Shown: in pieces, positions 44,345 through 52,974 of the stretch
How the letters are laid out: each line of letters starts with the position of its first letter
How positions within the stretch are numbered: position 1 is the stretch's first letter
From: Hansschlegelia plantiphila
Lineage (GTDB): Bacteria > Pseudomonadota > Alphaproteobacteria > Rhizobiales > Methylopilaceae
Direction: 5' to 3'
Assembly: GCF_027922265.1 (NCBI RefSeq)
Contig: NZ_BSFI01000007.1
Coordinates: forward strand, 570,979-634,978
Length of the DNA stretch: 64,000 bases
Notes under the pieces: model-generated
The model's input: the letters and a program-made list of their open reading frames with translations, nothing else
Databases searched by the model: none
Told to the model about the DNA's origin: nothing
Program-made: the position numbers and the translations under genes

Positions 44345-46168
44345 ATGTGCGGCATCGTCGGAATTCTGGCGCGGGAGGCGGTCGCGCCGCAGCTTGTCGA
44401 CGGGCTGAAGCGGCTCGAATATCGCGGCTATGACTCCGCAGGGATCGCCACGCTCGACGACGGCCGCATCGTGCGACGCCGCGCCGAAGGCAAGCTCCGC
44501 AACCTCGAGGCGAGGCTGCTCGCCGACCCTCTCGCGGGCCGCACCGGCATCGGCCACACCCGCTGGGCGACCCACGGCGCCCCGACCGAGGCGAACGCCC
44601 ATCCGCACGCGACGGATCGCGTCGCGGTGGTCCACAACGGCATCATCGAGAACTTTCGCGAGCTCCGCGAGCAACTGACGGAGCAGGGCGCGGTCTTCAC
44701 CAGCCAGACCGACACGGAGGTGGTCGCCCATCTCGCCTCCAGCGCGCTCGCAGCCGGAGCTACGCCGCAGCTCGCGGTGCACGAGACGATGAAGCGGCTG
44801 CGCGGCGCCTTCGCGCTCGCCTTTCTGTTCGAGGGACATGACGATCTGCTGATCGGCGCGCGCCGCGGCAGCCCGCTCGCGATCGGCCACGGCGACGGCG
44901 AGGTCTATCTCGGCTCCGACGCCGTCGCGCTCGCCCCCTTCACCGATGAGATCACCTATCTCGAGGACGGCGACTGGGTCGTCCTGACCCGCGAAACCGT
45001 CGAGATCTTCGACGAGGGCGGAGCGCCGGTCTCCCGGCCAGCGATCCGCTCCTCGGTAGCCTCCGTCATCGTCGACAAAGGCGCCCACCGCCATTTCATG
45101 GCGAAGGAGATCGCCGAGCAGCCGGAGGTCGTCGGCCACACGTTGGTGCGCTTCATCGACATGACGGCCGGACGCATTCGGCTGCCTGCCGGCGCCGACT
45201 TCGACTTCTCGGGCCTCGACCGCCTCGCGATCTCGGCCTGCGGCACCGCCTATTACGCCGGCCTCGTCGCACGCTACTGGTTCGAGAAATTCGCGCGGCT
45301 TCCCGTCGACATCGATATCGCCTCCGAATTCCGCTACCGCGAGCCGCCGCTGACGCCCGGCGGGCTTGCGCTGATGATCTCGCAGTCCGGCGAGACGGCC
45401 GATACGCTGGCGACGCTGCGCCACTGCCGGGCGCAGGGCATGACGATCGGCGCGGTCGTCAATGTGCCGACCTCGACCATCGCCCGTGAGGCGGACGTCG
45501 TGTTCCCGACGACCGCCGGCGTCGAGGTCGGCGTGGCCTCCACCAAGGCGTTCACCTGTCAGCTCGCGGTGCTCGCGGCGCTCGCCATCAAGGCCGGACG
45601 CGACCGCAGGGTCCTGTCGGAGCAGGACGAGGCGAAGCTCGTCGCCTCGCTGATCGAAATCCCCCGCCTGATGGCCGAGGCGCTCCATCTCGAGCCTGAA
45701 ATCGAGAAGCTCGCGCCGAGCATCGCGAAGGCGAAGGACGTGCTCTATCTCGGCCGGGGCACCAGCTATCCGATCGCGCTCGAAGGCGCGCTGAAGCTGA
45801 AGGAAATCTCCTACATCCACGCCGAGGGTTACGCGGCGGGCGAGCTCAAGCACGGCCCGATCGCGCTCGTCGACGAGAACGTCCCGGTCGTCGTGCTCGC
45901 GCCCTTCGATGGGCTGTTCGAGAAGACCGCCTCCAACATGCAGGAGGTCGCGGCGCGTGGGGGCAGGATTGTCCTGATCACCGATAAAGAGGGCGAGGCC
46001 CACGCTGGCGAGACCTACGCCACTCTGGTGGTGCCGAACGCCTACGCCTTCGTCAGCCCGCTGATCTACGCCATCCCGATCCAGCTGCTCGCCTATCACA
46101 CAGCGGTCTTCATGGGCACCGACGTCGACCAGCCGCGCAACCTCGCGAAGTCGGTGACCGTGGAATAG
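44345..46168 (+). CDS. glmS: Glutamine-fructose-6-phosphate aminotransferase (isomerizing)
   Basis: Makes glucosamine 6-phosphate from fructose 6-phosphate and glutamine, starting amino-sugar and peptidoglycan synthesis. The 607-residue protein starts MCGIVGIL, exposing the catalytic N-terminal Cys of the glutaminase domain after Met removal. GHTRWATHG and the HPHATD segment follow. The two SIS isomerase domains show SACGTAYYAG, ISQSGETADT and STKAFTCQ, and the C-terminus ends KSVTVE as in all GlmS. Start ATG 44345, GGAG upstream. A short hairpin (46187-46208) follows the stop. Confidence 0.97.
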   Translation: MCGIVGILAREAVAPQLVDGLKRLEYRGYDSAGIATLDDGRIVRRRAEGKLRNLEARLLADPLAGRTGIGHTRWATHGAPTEANAHPHATDRVAVVHNGIIENFRELREQLTEQGAVFTSQTDTEVVAHLASSALAAGATPQLAVHETMKRLRGAFALAFLFEGHDDLLIGARRGSPLAIGHGDGEVYLGSDAVALAPFTDEITYLEDGDWVVLTRETVEIFDEGGAPVSRPAIRSSVASVIVDKGAHRHFMAKEIAEQPEVVGHTLVRFIDMTAGRIRLPAGADFDFSGLDRLAISACGTAYYAGLVARYWFEKFARLPVDIDIASEFRYREPPLTPGGLALMISQSGETADTLATLRHCRAQGMTIGAVVNVPTSTIAREADVVFPTTAGVEVGVASTKAFTCQLAVLAALAIKAGRDRRVLSEQDEAKLVASLIEIPRLMAEALHLEPEIEKLAPSIAKAKDVLYLGRGTSYPIALEGALKLKEISYIHAEGYAAGELKHGPIALVDENVPVVVLAPFDGLFEKTASNMQEVAARGGRIVLITDKEGEAHAGETYATLVVPNAYAFVSPLIYAIPIQLLAYHTAVFMGTDVDQPRNLAKSVTVE

Positions 46169-46419
46169 GTGTTCGGACGCCGGTTGAAGACGCCGCGAGG
46201 CGCGTCTTGCGTCGACCTTCCGGACTTCCGAGCCCCCTCACAGCAAGAGCTTCCCGATGCCGCGCTTTGGCTCGGCGGCGAGGAGAACCTAGCCGCCGGG
46301 CGGCGGCCTTCCGGCGGCGCGAAAGGCCGCCCGAACTCATCGACTTCTCGCCCCCATGGGCGATGGGAAGGACGACAGATCGACCCCGATCCCCCGCCCC
46401 GAATTTTCGTAGGCGGCCT
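46169..46419. other. Gap between glmS and the heat-shock promoter
   Basis: About 250 bases without a gene. It contains the post-glmS hairpin AAGACGC/GCGTCTT (46187-46208). A longer imperfect stem GGGCGGCGGCCTT (46298-46310) with AAGGCCGCCC (46323-46332) and a TCGCCC/GGGCGA hairpin near 46349 are also present. An apparent reading frame through it is only an in-frame extension of hsp20. Confidence 0.5.
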
Positions 46420-46450
46420 CTTGAACGGGGCGGGAGGATTTCCAAATTTT
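46420..46450 (+). promoter_or_regulatory. Sigma-32-type promoter candidate for hsp20 operon
   Basis: CTTGAA at 46420-46425 is followed after 16 bases by CCAAAT (46442-46447) in a short A/T run. The pattern fits heat-shock promoters of Hyphomicrobiales. It sits immediately before the ROSE element, as expected for a transcript starting near 46455. Confidence 0.55.
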
Positions 46451-46546
46451 TGGGCGCCGGTCGCCCAGAGGGACCGAGCGCAGACTGGCGTCGGGTTCGC
46501 CCACGCCGTTCGTACCCATGTTGCTCTACCGGAGGATGTGGCTATG
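46451..46546 (+). promoter_or_regulatory. ROSE-type RNA thermometer ahead of hsp20
   Basis: The leader contains stems TGGGCG/CGCCCA (46451-46467) and GGCGT..ACGCC with GGG-TTCG-CCC (46487-46507). The last part has CGTACCCATGTTGCTCTACC, then GGAGG before GCTATG. In ROSE elements a UUGCU sequence pairs with the Shine-Dalgarno with a bulged G and opens on heating. Here UUGCUCU can pair with GGAGGA in that way. The end resembles the Bradyrhizobium ROSE leader closely as I know it, so the call is fairly strong without an alignment. Confidence 0.82.
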
Positions 46547-47023
46547 AGCACTCTTATCGATTTTGCTCCTTTGTATCGCTCGACGGTTGGCTTTGATCGG
46601 GTGGCCAACCTGCTGGAAAACGCCGGCAGGCTGACGCCGGCCAACAACTGGCCGCCTTACGACATCGCCAAGACCGCCGAGGACCGTTACCGCATCGAGA
46701 TAGCGGCGGCGGGTTTCGGCGTTGACGACATCTCGATAACCCAGCAGCAGAACCTGCTGGTCGTTGCGGGCTCCAAGTCGGAGTCCGTCGACGCCGAGTA
46801 CCTCCACCGCGGCGTCGCAAGCCGGAGTTTCGAACGTCGCTTCGAGTTGGCGGATCATATCGAGGTGATCGACGCCCAGCTTGAGAACGGCCTGCTGCGG
46901 GTGGAGCTCAAGCGAGAGATTCCCGACGAGATGAAGCCGCGGAGAATTCCGATCGCGGCGGCTCGGTCGGGCGTTGGCCCGAACGAAACCAAGCAGATCG
47001 CCGCGCCCCCGAGAGCCGCCTGA
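46544..47023 (+). CDS. Small heat-shock protein, Hsp20/alpha-crystallin family
   Basis: An ATP-independent holdase that keeps unfolded proteins soluble. The 159-residue product shows the class A rhizobial N-terminus (MSTLIDFAPLYRSTVGFDR). The alpha-crystallin domain spans about residues 35-130, including YRIEIAAAGFGVDDISI and LENGLLRVELKREIP, with the GLL motif. The start ATG 46544 is set by GGAGG nine bases upstream. Expression should be controlled by the promoter and thermometer in front. It is the first gene of an operon with two small downstream genes. Confidence 0.94.
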   Translation: MSTLIDFAPLYRSTVGFDRVANLLENAGRLTPANNWPPYDIAKTAEDRYRIEIAAAGFGVDDISITQQQNLLVVAGSKSESVDAEYLHRGVASRSFERRFELADHIEVIDAQLENGLLRVELKREIPDEMKPRRIPIAAARSGVGPNETKQIAAPPRAA

Positions 47024-47064
47024 TCATCGAGGCTGCCCACTCGCGAGAACAGCGGAGCTTGGAG

Positions 47065-47493
47065 ATGAGCACCAAGAACTGGAACGTCATTCAAGACCGG
47101 GCCGCCGACGGCTTGTCGGGCGACGGCTTCATTCACCTCTTTTGCCATCCTGAAGAGGTGCTCGCCCAACGCGGCATGACGGTCGATCAGAAGCGGGAGC
47201 TGCTCGCCTCCTGGGCGTCCGACCTGCACGCGGTCGAGGGCGCGCCGGCGATGCGTCAGCTCGAGAGCGGCGCGATCGTCAGGCTCGACGACGTCCTGGC
47301 GGCGTTGAGGGCGCTCGACCCCGCCGCGCCGCCTGCGCCTCGGCCGAGGCCTTGGGGAGGAAACCGTCGCCCGCTTCGCCTTTGGGGGACGCAGAAGAGG
47401 CGTCGCCACAGAAGCTGGACTGATGACGACGACGGCGGCGATCCTCCGCCAAGACCGGCGGCGGCCATGCGTGAGACGCTGCTCGCCGCGTGA
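47065..47493 (+). CDS. Conserved small protein following hsp20
   Basis: A 142-residue protein with no assigned function. The N-terminal 80 residues are the conserved part, including HPEEVLAQRGMTVDQKRELLASWASD and a run ending GAIVRLDDVLAALRALD, each broken here below the quoted limit by other residues. The tail is Pro/Arg-rich with WTDDDDGGDPPPRPAAA. Proteins with the ASWASD and VRLDD pattern commonly sit near hsp20 in relatives, as I recall, so it may be a heat-stress cofactor. Start ATG 47065 has CGGAG upstream. A 52-residue frame overlaps its end. Confidence 0.72.
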   Translation: MSTKNWNVIQDRAADGLSGDGFIHLFCHPEEVLAQRGMTVDQKRELLASWASDLHAVEGAPAMRQLESGAIVRLDDVLAALRALDPAAPPAPRPRPWGGNRRPLRLWGTQKRRRHRSWTDDDDGGDPPPRPAAAMRETLLAA

Positions 47494-47581
47494 CGACGAG
47501 GCGAACGACAGGCTGACCATCGCGACTGGCGGCGGATGGATCCTGACGCTGGACGGGCTCGAAGAGCTCGCCGGGAACTGA
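47423..47581 (+). CDS. Candidate 52-residue protein overlapping the previous gene
   Basis: A short frame (MTTTAAILRQDRRR.. ending GGGWILTLDGLEELAGN) starts inside the preceding gene in another frame and ends at TGA 47581. Its stop lies only 14 bases before the operon's terminator, whereas the preceding gene's stop is 102 bases away. The C-terminal half looks like a compact domain (ANDRLTIATGGGWILTLDG). No ribosome site was found, so it could be a chance frame. Confidence 0.38.
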   Translation: MTTTAAILRQDRRRPCVRRCSPRDDEANDRLTIATGGGWILTLDGLEELAGN

Positions 47582-47594
47582 TCGTTAAATCGCA

Positions 47595-47628
47595 GGCGGC
47601 GGCCGCGGGAAAGCGGCCGTCGCCTTTT
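47595..47628 (+). terminator. Intrinsic terminator of the hsp20 operon
   Basis: A 12-base stem with one G-T wobble (47595-47606 with 47613-47624), loop GGGAAA, followed by TTTT. A clear terminator. Confidence 0.82.
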
Positions 47629-47725
47629 GCCGGAAAGGGGCGGCTGCTGCGCCTTCGCCCGACATACATGCGAGCGATGTGTTTCCTTCCGCTCTCCGCT
47701 CGTGCTATCGGCTGAACAGCGGCGA

Positions 47726-48136
47726 ATGCGGGGCAGGATCGTGGCGGCACGGCGAAGCGGACGGCGGAGTTGGGGGGCGGTGCTCGCCGCCTATCTGCTC
47801 GTCGTCCAGGCCATGCTGACCGGCATGACGCTCGGCGCCCAGGGCGCTGAAGGCGCCGAGGCGTCCGGCGGGCTTTTCGCCCAGGTGATCTGCCACCCCT
47901 CCGGAGCGACGATCGAAGGCGCTCCGCAGCCGATCAAACATACCGGCCTGCCGACTTGCTGCTCCATCGGTTGCGTCATGTCCGGCGGTGGGATGGCGCC
48001 GCCTCCGACGGCGCTCTTTGCAGCCCCTGGGCGAACGGACGAGCCGGCGATGCTCGCCGCAGGCGCGGCCGAGATATCGGTCGCCGTCCTTGAACGAAGC
48101 CCACGCAGCACGCGCGCGCCTCCGCGGCTGGCTTGA
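47726..48136 (+). CDS. DUF2946-like Cys-rich membrane protein 1
   Basis: A 136-residue protein with a basic N-terminus (RRSGRRSW), one hydrophobic helix (AVLAAYLLVVQAMLTGMTLG) and an outer part with ICHPSG and a Cys cluster TCCSIGCVM. This resembles DUF2946 proteins, which often sit beside TonB receptors for metals. The start ATG 47726 is chosen to put the helix near the N-terminus; a longer reading from 47627 contains non-conserved sequence. It is followed after 215 bases by a second protein of the same type. Confidence 0.65.
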   Translation: MRGRIVAARRSGRRSWGAVLAAYLLVVQAMLTGMTLGAQGAEGAEASGGLFAQVICHPSGATIEGAPQPIKHTGLPTCCSIGCVMSGGGMAPPPTALFAAPGRTDEPAMLAAGAAEISVAVLERSPRSTRAPPRLA

Positions 48137-48350
48137 CCCCCATCACTCGCGCGCCGCGCGGATGACGGGGCGCCACAGTCGCCAGCCGTAGAATCCTCCG
48201 CATATGCGCCCGAGCGCGTGCGGATCCGCGTGGAGCCGTTCCCATGTCTCGATCCCTCCGCCGCCCGGCGCGCGCTATCGCGCGGCTGGCCGGCCCCGCC
48301 ACACGCGCGAACTCCAACTGACCATGGGCGCCCGCGGGGAAAGCGTCGCG

Positions 48351-48740
48351 ATGAGCGCCGGAGCGCGGCTTCGGCGAACGCTGCTCGTGTTCGTCGCGGC
48401 CTACGCAATGCTCGTCCATGCGCTCGTCATGGGAGCCGCGCCCGCGGTCGGAAACGAAGGGGCCGCCAGCCTTCTCAGTGAACTGCGCGTGCTCTGCTCG
48501 GGCGATGTCGTCACAGCGGATGAGCAGGACGGCGATCACCGCGAGCGGCCCCGGCCGGCGTGGAGCTGCGTCTTCTGCGCGTCCTGCCACGCATGCCTTC
48601 AGCCGGCGTCCTTGTTGCTCGTCGCCTCTCTCGACATCGCCGAACCGTCTCCGCCGGCAGGCGTGGATGTCGCGGAGGCGCCGCCTCCGACGCCGGCCCC
48701 GGACGACACCCGACCTCGAGACCCTCCCGCCTTCGTCTGA
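48351..48740 (+). CDS. DUF2946-like Cys-rich membrane protein 2
   Basis: A 129-residue protein with the same plan as the preceding gene. It has a basic start (MSAGARLRR), a hydrophobic helix (TLLVFVAAYAMLVHALVMG), then cysteines in LRVLCSGD and the dense cluster CVFCASCHACLQP. The CxxCxxCxxC run could bind a metal. ATG 48351 is preferred (GGGGAAA upstream); ATG 48324 is an alternative. The TonB receptor gene begins 106 bases after its stop. Confidence 0.62.
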   Translation: MSAGARLRRTLLVFVAAYAMLVHALVMGAAPAVGNEGAASLLSELRVLCSGDVVTADEQDGDHRERPRPAWSCVFCASCHACLQPASLLLVASLDIAEPSPPAGVDVAEAPPPTPAPDDTRPRDPPAFV

Positions 48741-48846
48741 TCGCCGGACCGGACCGCCAGAGGCGCGCTCCGGACGGTTCCGCCACGCCTTCGAATGGCG
48801 CGCCGGGTTCGGCTGCGCCCGTGACCGATCGAACGAAGAAGACCCT

Positions 48847-51030
48847 ATGCCCATGAACTCCATGCTCAGGACCGCAGCGAGCGGCCCGATTCTCGTCGCG
48901 GCGACGCTCGCGGCCTCGCTCTCGTCAGCATTCGCCCAGCAGGCCGAGGACGCCGGCGCCGTCGCTCTCGAGGAAATCACCGTGCAGGGGGAGGGCGCCG
49001 GCGCCATCTCCCCTCTCGAGCGCAAGACCGAGGCTGCGAGCAGGCTTGGCCTCTCCGTCAAGGAGACCCCGGCGACCATCGACGTGATCACCCAGGATGA
49101 GATGCAGACCGAGGGGCTGCGCTCCCTGATCGAGGTCTACAACTCCGCCCCGGGCGTGGTCGCGGGGAACCTGCCCGGCGAGCCGGGCGTGACGGCGATG
49201 CGCGGCTTCTCCCGCGGCGCGGTCGGTTATTCGATCGACGGCTTCCGCGCGATCGATCCGCTGATCGCCTCCCGCAACTACGATTCCTACAGCTTCGACC
49301 GCATCGAGATCCTCAAGGGGCCGGCCTCCGTGGTGAGCGGCAGCGGGGCGCTCGCCGGCACAATCAACATCGTGACCCGCAAGCCTGAAATCGGGGTCGC
49401 CAAGGCGGACGGGCTGATCAGTTACGGCTCGTTCGACAGCGTTCGGGCCGGCGCCTCGTTCAACGCGCCGATTTCTCCGAACGCCGCGGCGAACGCCAGC
49501 GTGCTGTTCTCGCGCTCCAACGGCTATGTGAACGACACCGACAGCCGCAACGCGCAGGTCACCACGGGCTTCACGATCGAGCCGACCGACCGCCTGAAGA
49601 TCTCGGCGGCGATCGACTATTTCGAGGACCATTACGGCACGCCCTATCAGGGGACGCCGCTGATCGCGCGCGAAGACGCGCGGAATCCGACCGGCGTGGT
49701 CTCCGCCGGCGACCTCGTGCTGGACAAATCGATCTGGAAGAAAAACTACAACGTCTCGGACGGCGTCATGAAATCCGACGCGCTCTGGGCGCGGACCACC
49801 GCCGAGTTCAAGCTCACCGACGCCTGGACCCTGAGGAACGCCTTCGGCGTCTACAACGCCAACCGCACCTGGGCGAACTCCGAGGACTTCACCTACAACG
49901 CCACGACCAAGAAGCTCGATCGCACCTCGACCTTCATCAGCCACGACCACCAGTCCTGGTCGAACCGCGCGAGCGCGGATTTCGACGGCGACGTCGCCGG
50001 GCGCCGCAACCGGTTCTCGGCAGGGGTCGAATATCTTTGGACCGACTTCGGCTCGAAGCGTCGCTTCGGAAGCGTGGACTCGGTGGATCCGTTCAATCCC
50101 GTGCGCGGGACGTTCTCCGACACGTCGGGCTCCAAGGGCCAGAACTTCGACAGCACGGTCAAGAACACCTCGCTGTTCGTGGAGGACGCGATCAACATCA
50201 CGCCGGAGTGGATCGTCGTCGGCGGTCTGCGGCACGACTGGATCGACCTCGACCGGACGATCAACGATCTGAACGCCGGAACAACCACGCGCTTCGGAAA
50301 CGACTACAGCGCGACCTCATGGCGGCTCGGCGCCGTCTATGACGTCGCGCCGGGGATCAGTCTGTTCGGGCAGTACACCACGGCGATCAGCCCGGCCTCG
50401 TCGCTGCTGCTGATCAACGAAATCCGCTCAAAGCTCGACCTCACGAAGGGCCGTTCGATCGAGGCCGGGGTCAAGACCTCGCTGTTCGACGGCCGCCTCA
50501 CCGCGACGGCGTCGGTCTACGAGATCGAGCAGAAAGACATCATCCTGACCGATGCCGGCGGGGTGACCGCGCAGGGCGGCACGCAGCGCTCGCGCGGGCT
50601 CGAGTTCGACGTCTCGGCCGTGATCACCGAGCAGTGGCGCGTGAGCGCCAACGCTTCTTTCGTGAAGGCCGAGTTCGTTGAACTCCTCGAGAACGGGCTG
50701 AGCCGCAAGGGCAATCGTCCGCTCAACGTGCCGGCGCAGACCTTCAATCTGTGGACGACCTATCGCCTGGCAAGCGTCCCGCTCACCTTCGGCGCCGGTC
50801 TGCGGCACGTCGGCGACTTCTACACCGACAACGCCAACACGAAGCGCGTGAAGGGCCGCACCTTGCTCGACGCCTCGATCGCATACGACGTGCCGGCCGG
50901 CGGGACGATCACCCTGCGCGGCCGCAACCTGACCAACAAGTTCTATGCCGAGTGGTCGGGCTACAGCTCCACTCAGGTCTATGTGGGCGCGCCACGCAGC
51001 TTCGATCTGACGTACAGCGTCAAGTTCTGA
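48847..51030 (+). CDS. TonB-dependent siderophore-type receptor
   Basis: A 727-residue outer-membrane receptor. The signal peptide (about 1-30) ends SAFAQQ. A TonB box-like LEEITVQGEG follows at about 40-48. The plug domain contains PATIDVITQDEM, DRIEILKGPASVVSGSGALAG and INIVTRKP, typical of the FhuE/FpvA siderophore receptor class. The beta-barrel has repeated aromatic strands and ends in the Phe expected for outer-membrane insertion (LTYSVKF). Start ATG 48847 with GAAGA upstream; the frame is open farther upstream but overlaps the Cys-rich gene. It is followed by a PepSY protein gene. Confidence 0.9.
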   Translation: MPMNSMLRTAASGPILVAATLAASLSSAFAQQAEDAGAVALEEITVQGEGAGAISPLERKTEAASRLGLSVKETPATIDVITQDEMQTEGLRSLIEVYNSAPGVVAGNLPGEPGVTAMRGFSRGAVGYSIDGFRAIDPLIASRNYDSYSFDRIEILKGPASVVSGSGALAGTINIVTRKPEIGVAKADGLISYGSFDSVRAGASFNAPISPNAAANASVLFSRSNGYVNDTDSRNAQVTTGFTIEPTDRLKISAAIDYFEDHYGTPYQGTPLIAREDARNPTGVVSAGDLVLDKSIWKKNYNVSDGVMKSDALWARTTAEFKLTDAWTLRNAFGVYNANRTWANSEDFTYNATTKKLDRTSTFISHDHQSWSNRASADFDGDVAGRRNRFSAGVEYLWTDFGSKRRFGSVDSVDPFNPVRGTFSDTSGSKGQNFDSTVKNTSLFVEDAINITPEWIVVGGLRHDWIDLDRTINDLNAGTTTRFGNDYSATSWRLGAVYDVAPGISLFGQYTTAISPASSLLLINEIRSKLDLTKGRSIEAGVKTSLFDGRLTATASVYEIEQKDIILTDAGGVTAQGGTQRSRGLEFDVSAVITEQWRVSANASFVKAEFVELLENGLSRKGNRPLNVPAQTFNLWTTYRLASVPLTFGAGLRHVGDFYTDNANTKRVKGRTLLDASIAYDVPAGGTITLRGRNLTNKFYAEWSGYSSTQVYVGAPRSFDLTYSVKF

Positions 51031-51044
51031 GCGGGAGAGAAAGC

Positions 51045-52421
51045 ATGAGCGTCGTCTCGAACCCAGCCGTCCACCGCGCGGTCTGGCGCTGGCATTTCTA
51101 CGCCGGGCTGGTCGTGGCGCCGTTCATGCTGATCCTCAGCGTGACGGGCGCGATCTATCTCTTCAACGATGAGATCAACGACGTGCTTTACGCGCACGAG
51201 CGCATCGTTCCGGTCCATGAGACGTCCGAGCCGCTCAGCCGGATCGTCGCGGCCGCCGAGGCCCATGTTCCCGGCGGCAGGGCGACCCGCATCGACACGT
51301 GGTCCGCGTCCGACCGGAGCGCCCAGGTCTTCGTGACCCCGAAGGACGGCGCGCCGCTCCGGGTGTTCGTCGATCCGGGGACGGCGAAGGTCCTCGGCTC
51401 GTACGTGTACGAGCGCACGCTCGTCGGCTTCGCCGACCGCGCGCATGGCTCGCTGATGCTTGGCGTCGTCGGGGACGGGATCGTAGAGCTCGCCGCCTGC
51501 TGGGGCGTCGTGCTAATGGTGACCGGCCTCTTCCTGTGGTGGCCGCGCGGCGCCCGCGGCGTAGCCGACGCGCTCAAGCCCCGTCTTCGGGCGACCGGCC
51601 GCCCGTTCTGGAAGAGCCTCCATTCGGCGACGGGCGCGTGGACGGCTGTCCTCATCCTGTTCCTGATCCTCACGGGCCTCCCCTGGGCGAACGTCTGGGG
51701 GTCGCTGCTCAAGGGGGGAATCGAATTCGCCGGCGTGGGCTATCCGCAGAGCCACCGCGGACATGGCTCGACCCCCGTTCCGACGGTGAAACAGGCGATC
51801 GGCGAGGCGCCGTGGACCCTCGAGGACGCGCCGGCGCCGACCTCGGGCGAACACGCGGGCCACCACGCCGGCCATCAAAGCGCGGCTGGGGAGGCCGCGC
51901 CGATCGGGATCGACCGCGCGGCGGAGGTCCTCGCCGAGGCCGGGATGGCGCATCCCTACCGGCTGTCATTGCCAGAGGGCCCCACGGGGGTCTTCACCGC
52001 CTACACCTATCCGGACAAGCCGGAGGGACAGCGGACGATCTATGTCGATCAATATTCCGCACGCATCGTCGACGACGTCGGGTTCGGCGATTACGGCTGG
52101 GCGGCGAAAGCCGTGGAGCTCGGCGTGCAGCTCCACATGGGAAATTATTTCGGCCGCATGAACCAGGCGGTCATGCTGTTCGCCTGTTTCGGCGTCGCGG
52201 CCCTCTCCATCACCGGGCCGATCATGTGGTGGCGCAGACGGCCCAAGGGGCGACTCGGCGCGCCGAGGGCGATCGAACCCGCCCGCATGCGCAGCGTGGC
52301 GCTGATCACGCTGGGGCTCGGCGTCCTGTTCCCCCTTGCGGGCGCGTCCTTGCTTCTCGCGCTGGCGGCTGATCGATGGATCTGGCCGCTGTTCGCCCGG
52401 CCGGAGGCGGCGCGCGCGTGA
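51045..52421 (+). CDS. PepSY-associated membrane protein with His-rich insert
   Basis: A 458-residue inner-membrane protein of the PepSY_TM family, proposed ferric-siderophore or metal reductases. Helices lie at about 16-38, 140-166, 196-214 and in the C-terminal part (395-420 and 430-450). The N-terminal WRWHFYAGLVVAPFMLILSVTG is a family signature, broken by no gap here, with the conserved His near residue 17. An insert at about 237-277 is unusually His-rich (HRGH, then GEHAGHHAGHQS). Start ATG 51045 with GGGAGAG upstream, 14 bases after the receptor gene. The arrangement suggests periplasmic iron release or reduction. Confidence 0.85.
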   Translation: MSVVSNPAVHRAVWRWHFYAGLVVAPFMLILSVTGAIYLFNDEINDVLYAHERIVPVHETSEPLSRIVAAAEAHVPGGRATRIDTWSASDRSAQVFVTPKDGAPLRVFVDPGTAKVLGSYVYERTLVGFADRAHGSLMLGVVGDGIVELAACWGVVLMVTGLFLWWPRGARGVADALKPRLRATGRPFWKSLHSATGAWTAVLILFLILTGLPWANVWGSLLKGGIEFAGVGYPQSHRGHGSTPVPTVKQAIGEAPWTLEDAPAPTSGEHAGHHAGHQSAAGEAAPIGIDRAAEVLAEAGMAHPYRLSLPEGPTGVFTAYTYPDKPEGQRTIYVDQYSARIVDDVGFGDYGWAAKAVELGVQLHMGNYFGRMNQAVMLFACFGVAALSITGPIMWWRRRPKGRLGAPRAIEPARMRSVALITLGLGVLFPLAGASLLLALAADRWIWPLFARPEAARA

Positions 52422-52443
52422 GGCGGATGTCGTCGGACGCCAG

Positions 52444-52806
52444 TCAGTTCCGGCCGCGCGAGGGCCGGGTGCCGACGTAGAGCGCGCCGGCTGCGATCAG
52501 CGCGAGGCTTGCGCCGATCGCTATGGGCGGCGCCCCCGAGACGCTGACGATGACGACGGACAGCGCCATGCCGCCGAAGGCCAGCAGCTTGGCCCGGACC
52601 GGAATCGCGCCGTCGCGCCGCCATGCGACGACCGTCGGCCCAAGGCGAGGATGGTCGAGCAGCCAGCTCTCGAGCCGGGGCGAGCTGCGCGCGAAGCAGG
52701 CCGCCGCCATGATCAGGAACACCGTTCCCGGCATCACAGGGAGGATCAGACCGACGATCCCGACGCCGACGAGGACGACGCCGGCGGCGACCCAGAGAAG
52801 GCGCAT
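52444..52806 (-). CDS. DUF454 (YbaN-like) membrane protein
   Basis: A 120-residue protein with hydrophobic helices at about 4-22, 26-42 and 75-110. The N-terminal pattern GVVLVGVGIVGLILPVMPGT is the DUF454 signature, with the LP.LP(T)-type turn. The FARSSPRLESWLL segment after the second helix is also typical. Function is unknown. The start ATG 52806 is chosen by the family N-terminus; no clear ribosome site was seen. It is convergent with the PepSY gene and divergent from the DUF502 gene. Confidence 0.82.
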   Translation of the reverse strand: MRLLWVAAGVVLVGVGIVGLILPVMPGTVFLIMAAACFARSSPRLESWLLDHPRLGPTVVAWRRDGAIPVRAKLLAFGGMALSVVIVSVSGAPPIAIGASLALIAAGALYVGTRPSRGRN

Positions 52807-52974
52807 AGGAGCGACGCCGCGCGCCGGTTCCTTCCCGCGACCATTCGTTGAGTCCCTCACGTCGGTTGCAGCCCCATATCGCCTCGCCGCATCTTCGCCC
52901 CAGATGATATGCGCTATCGTGCAATGCGGCGCCCGGTCGGCGCCGACTGCGATGATCGAGGGCGACCCGGCGCG

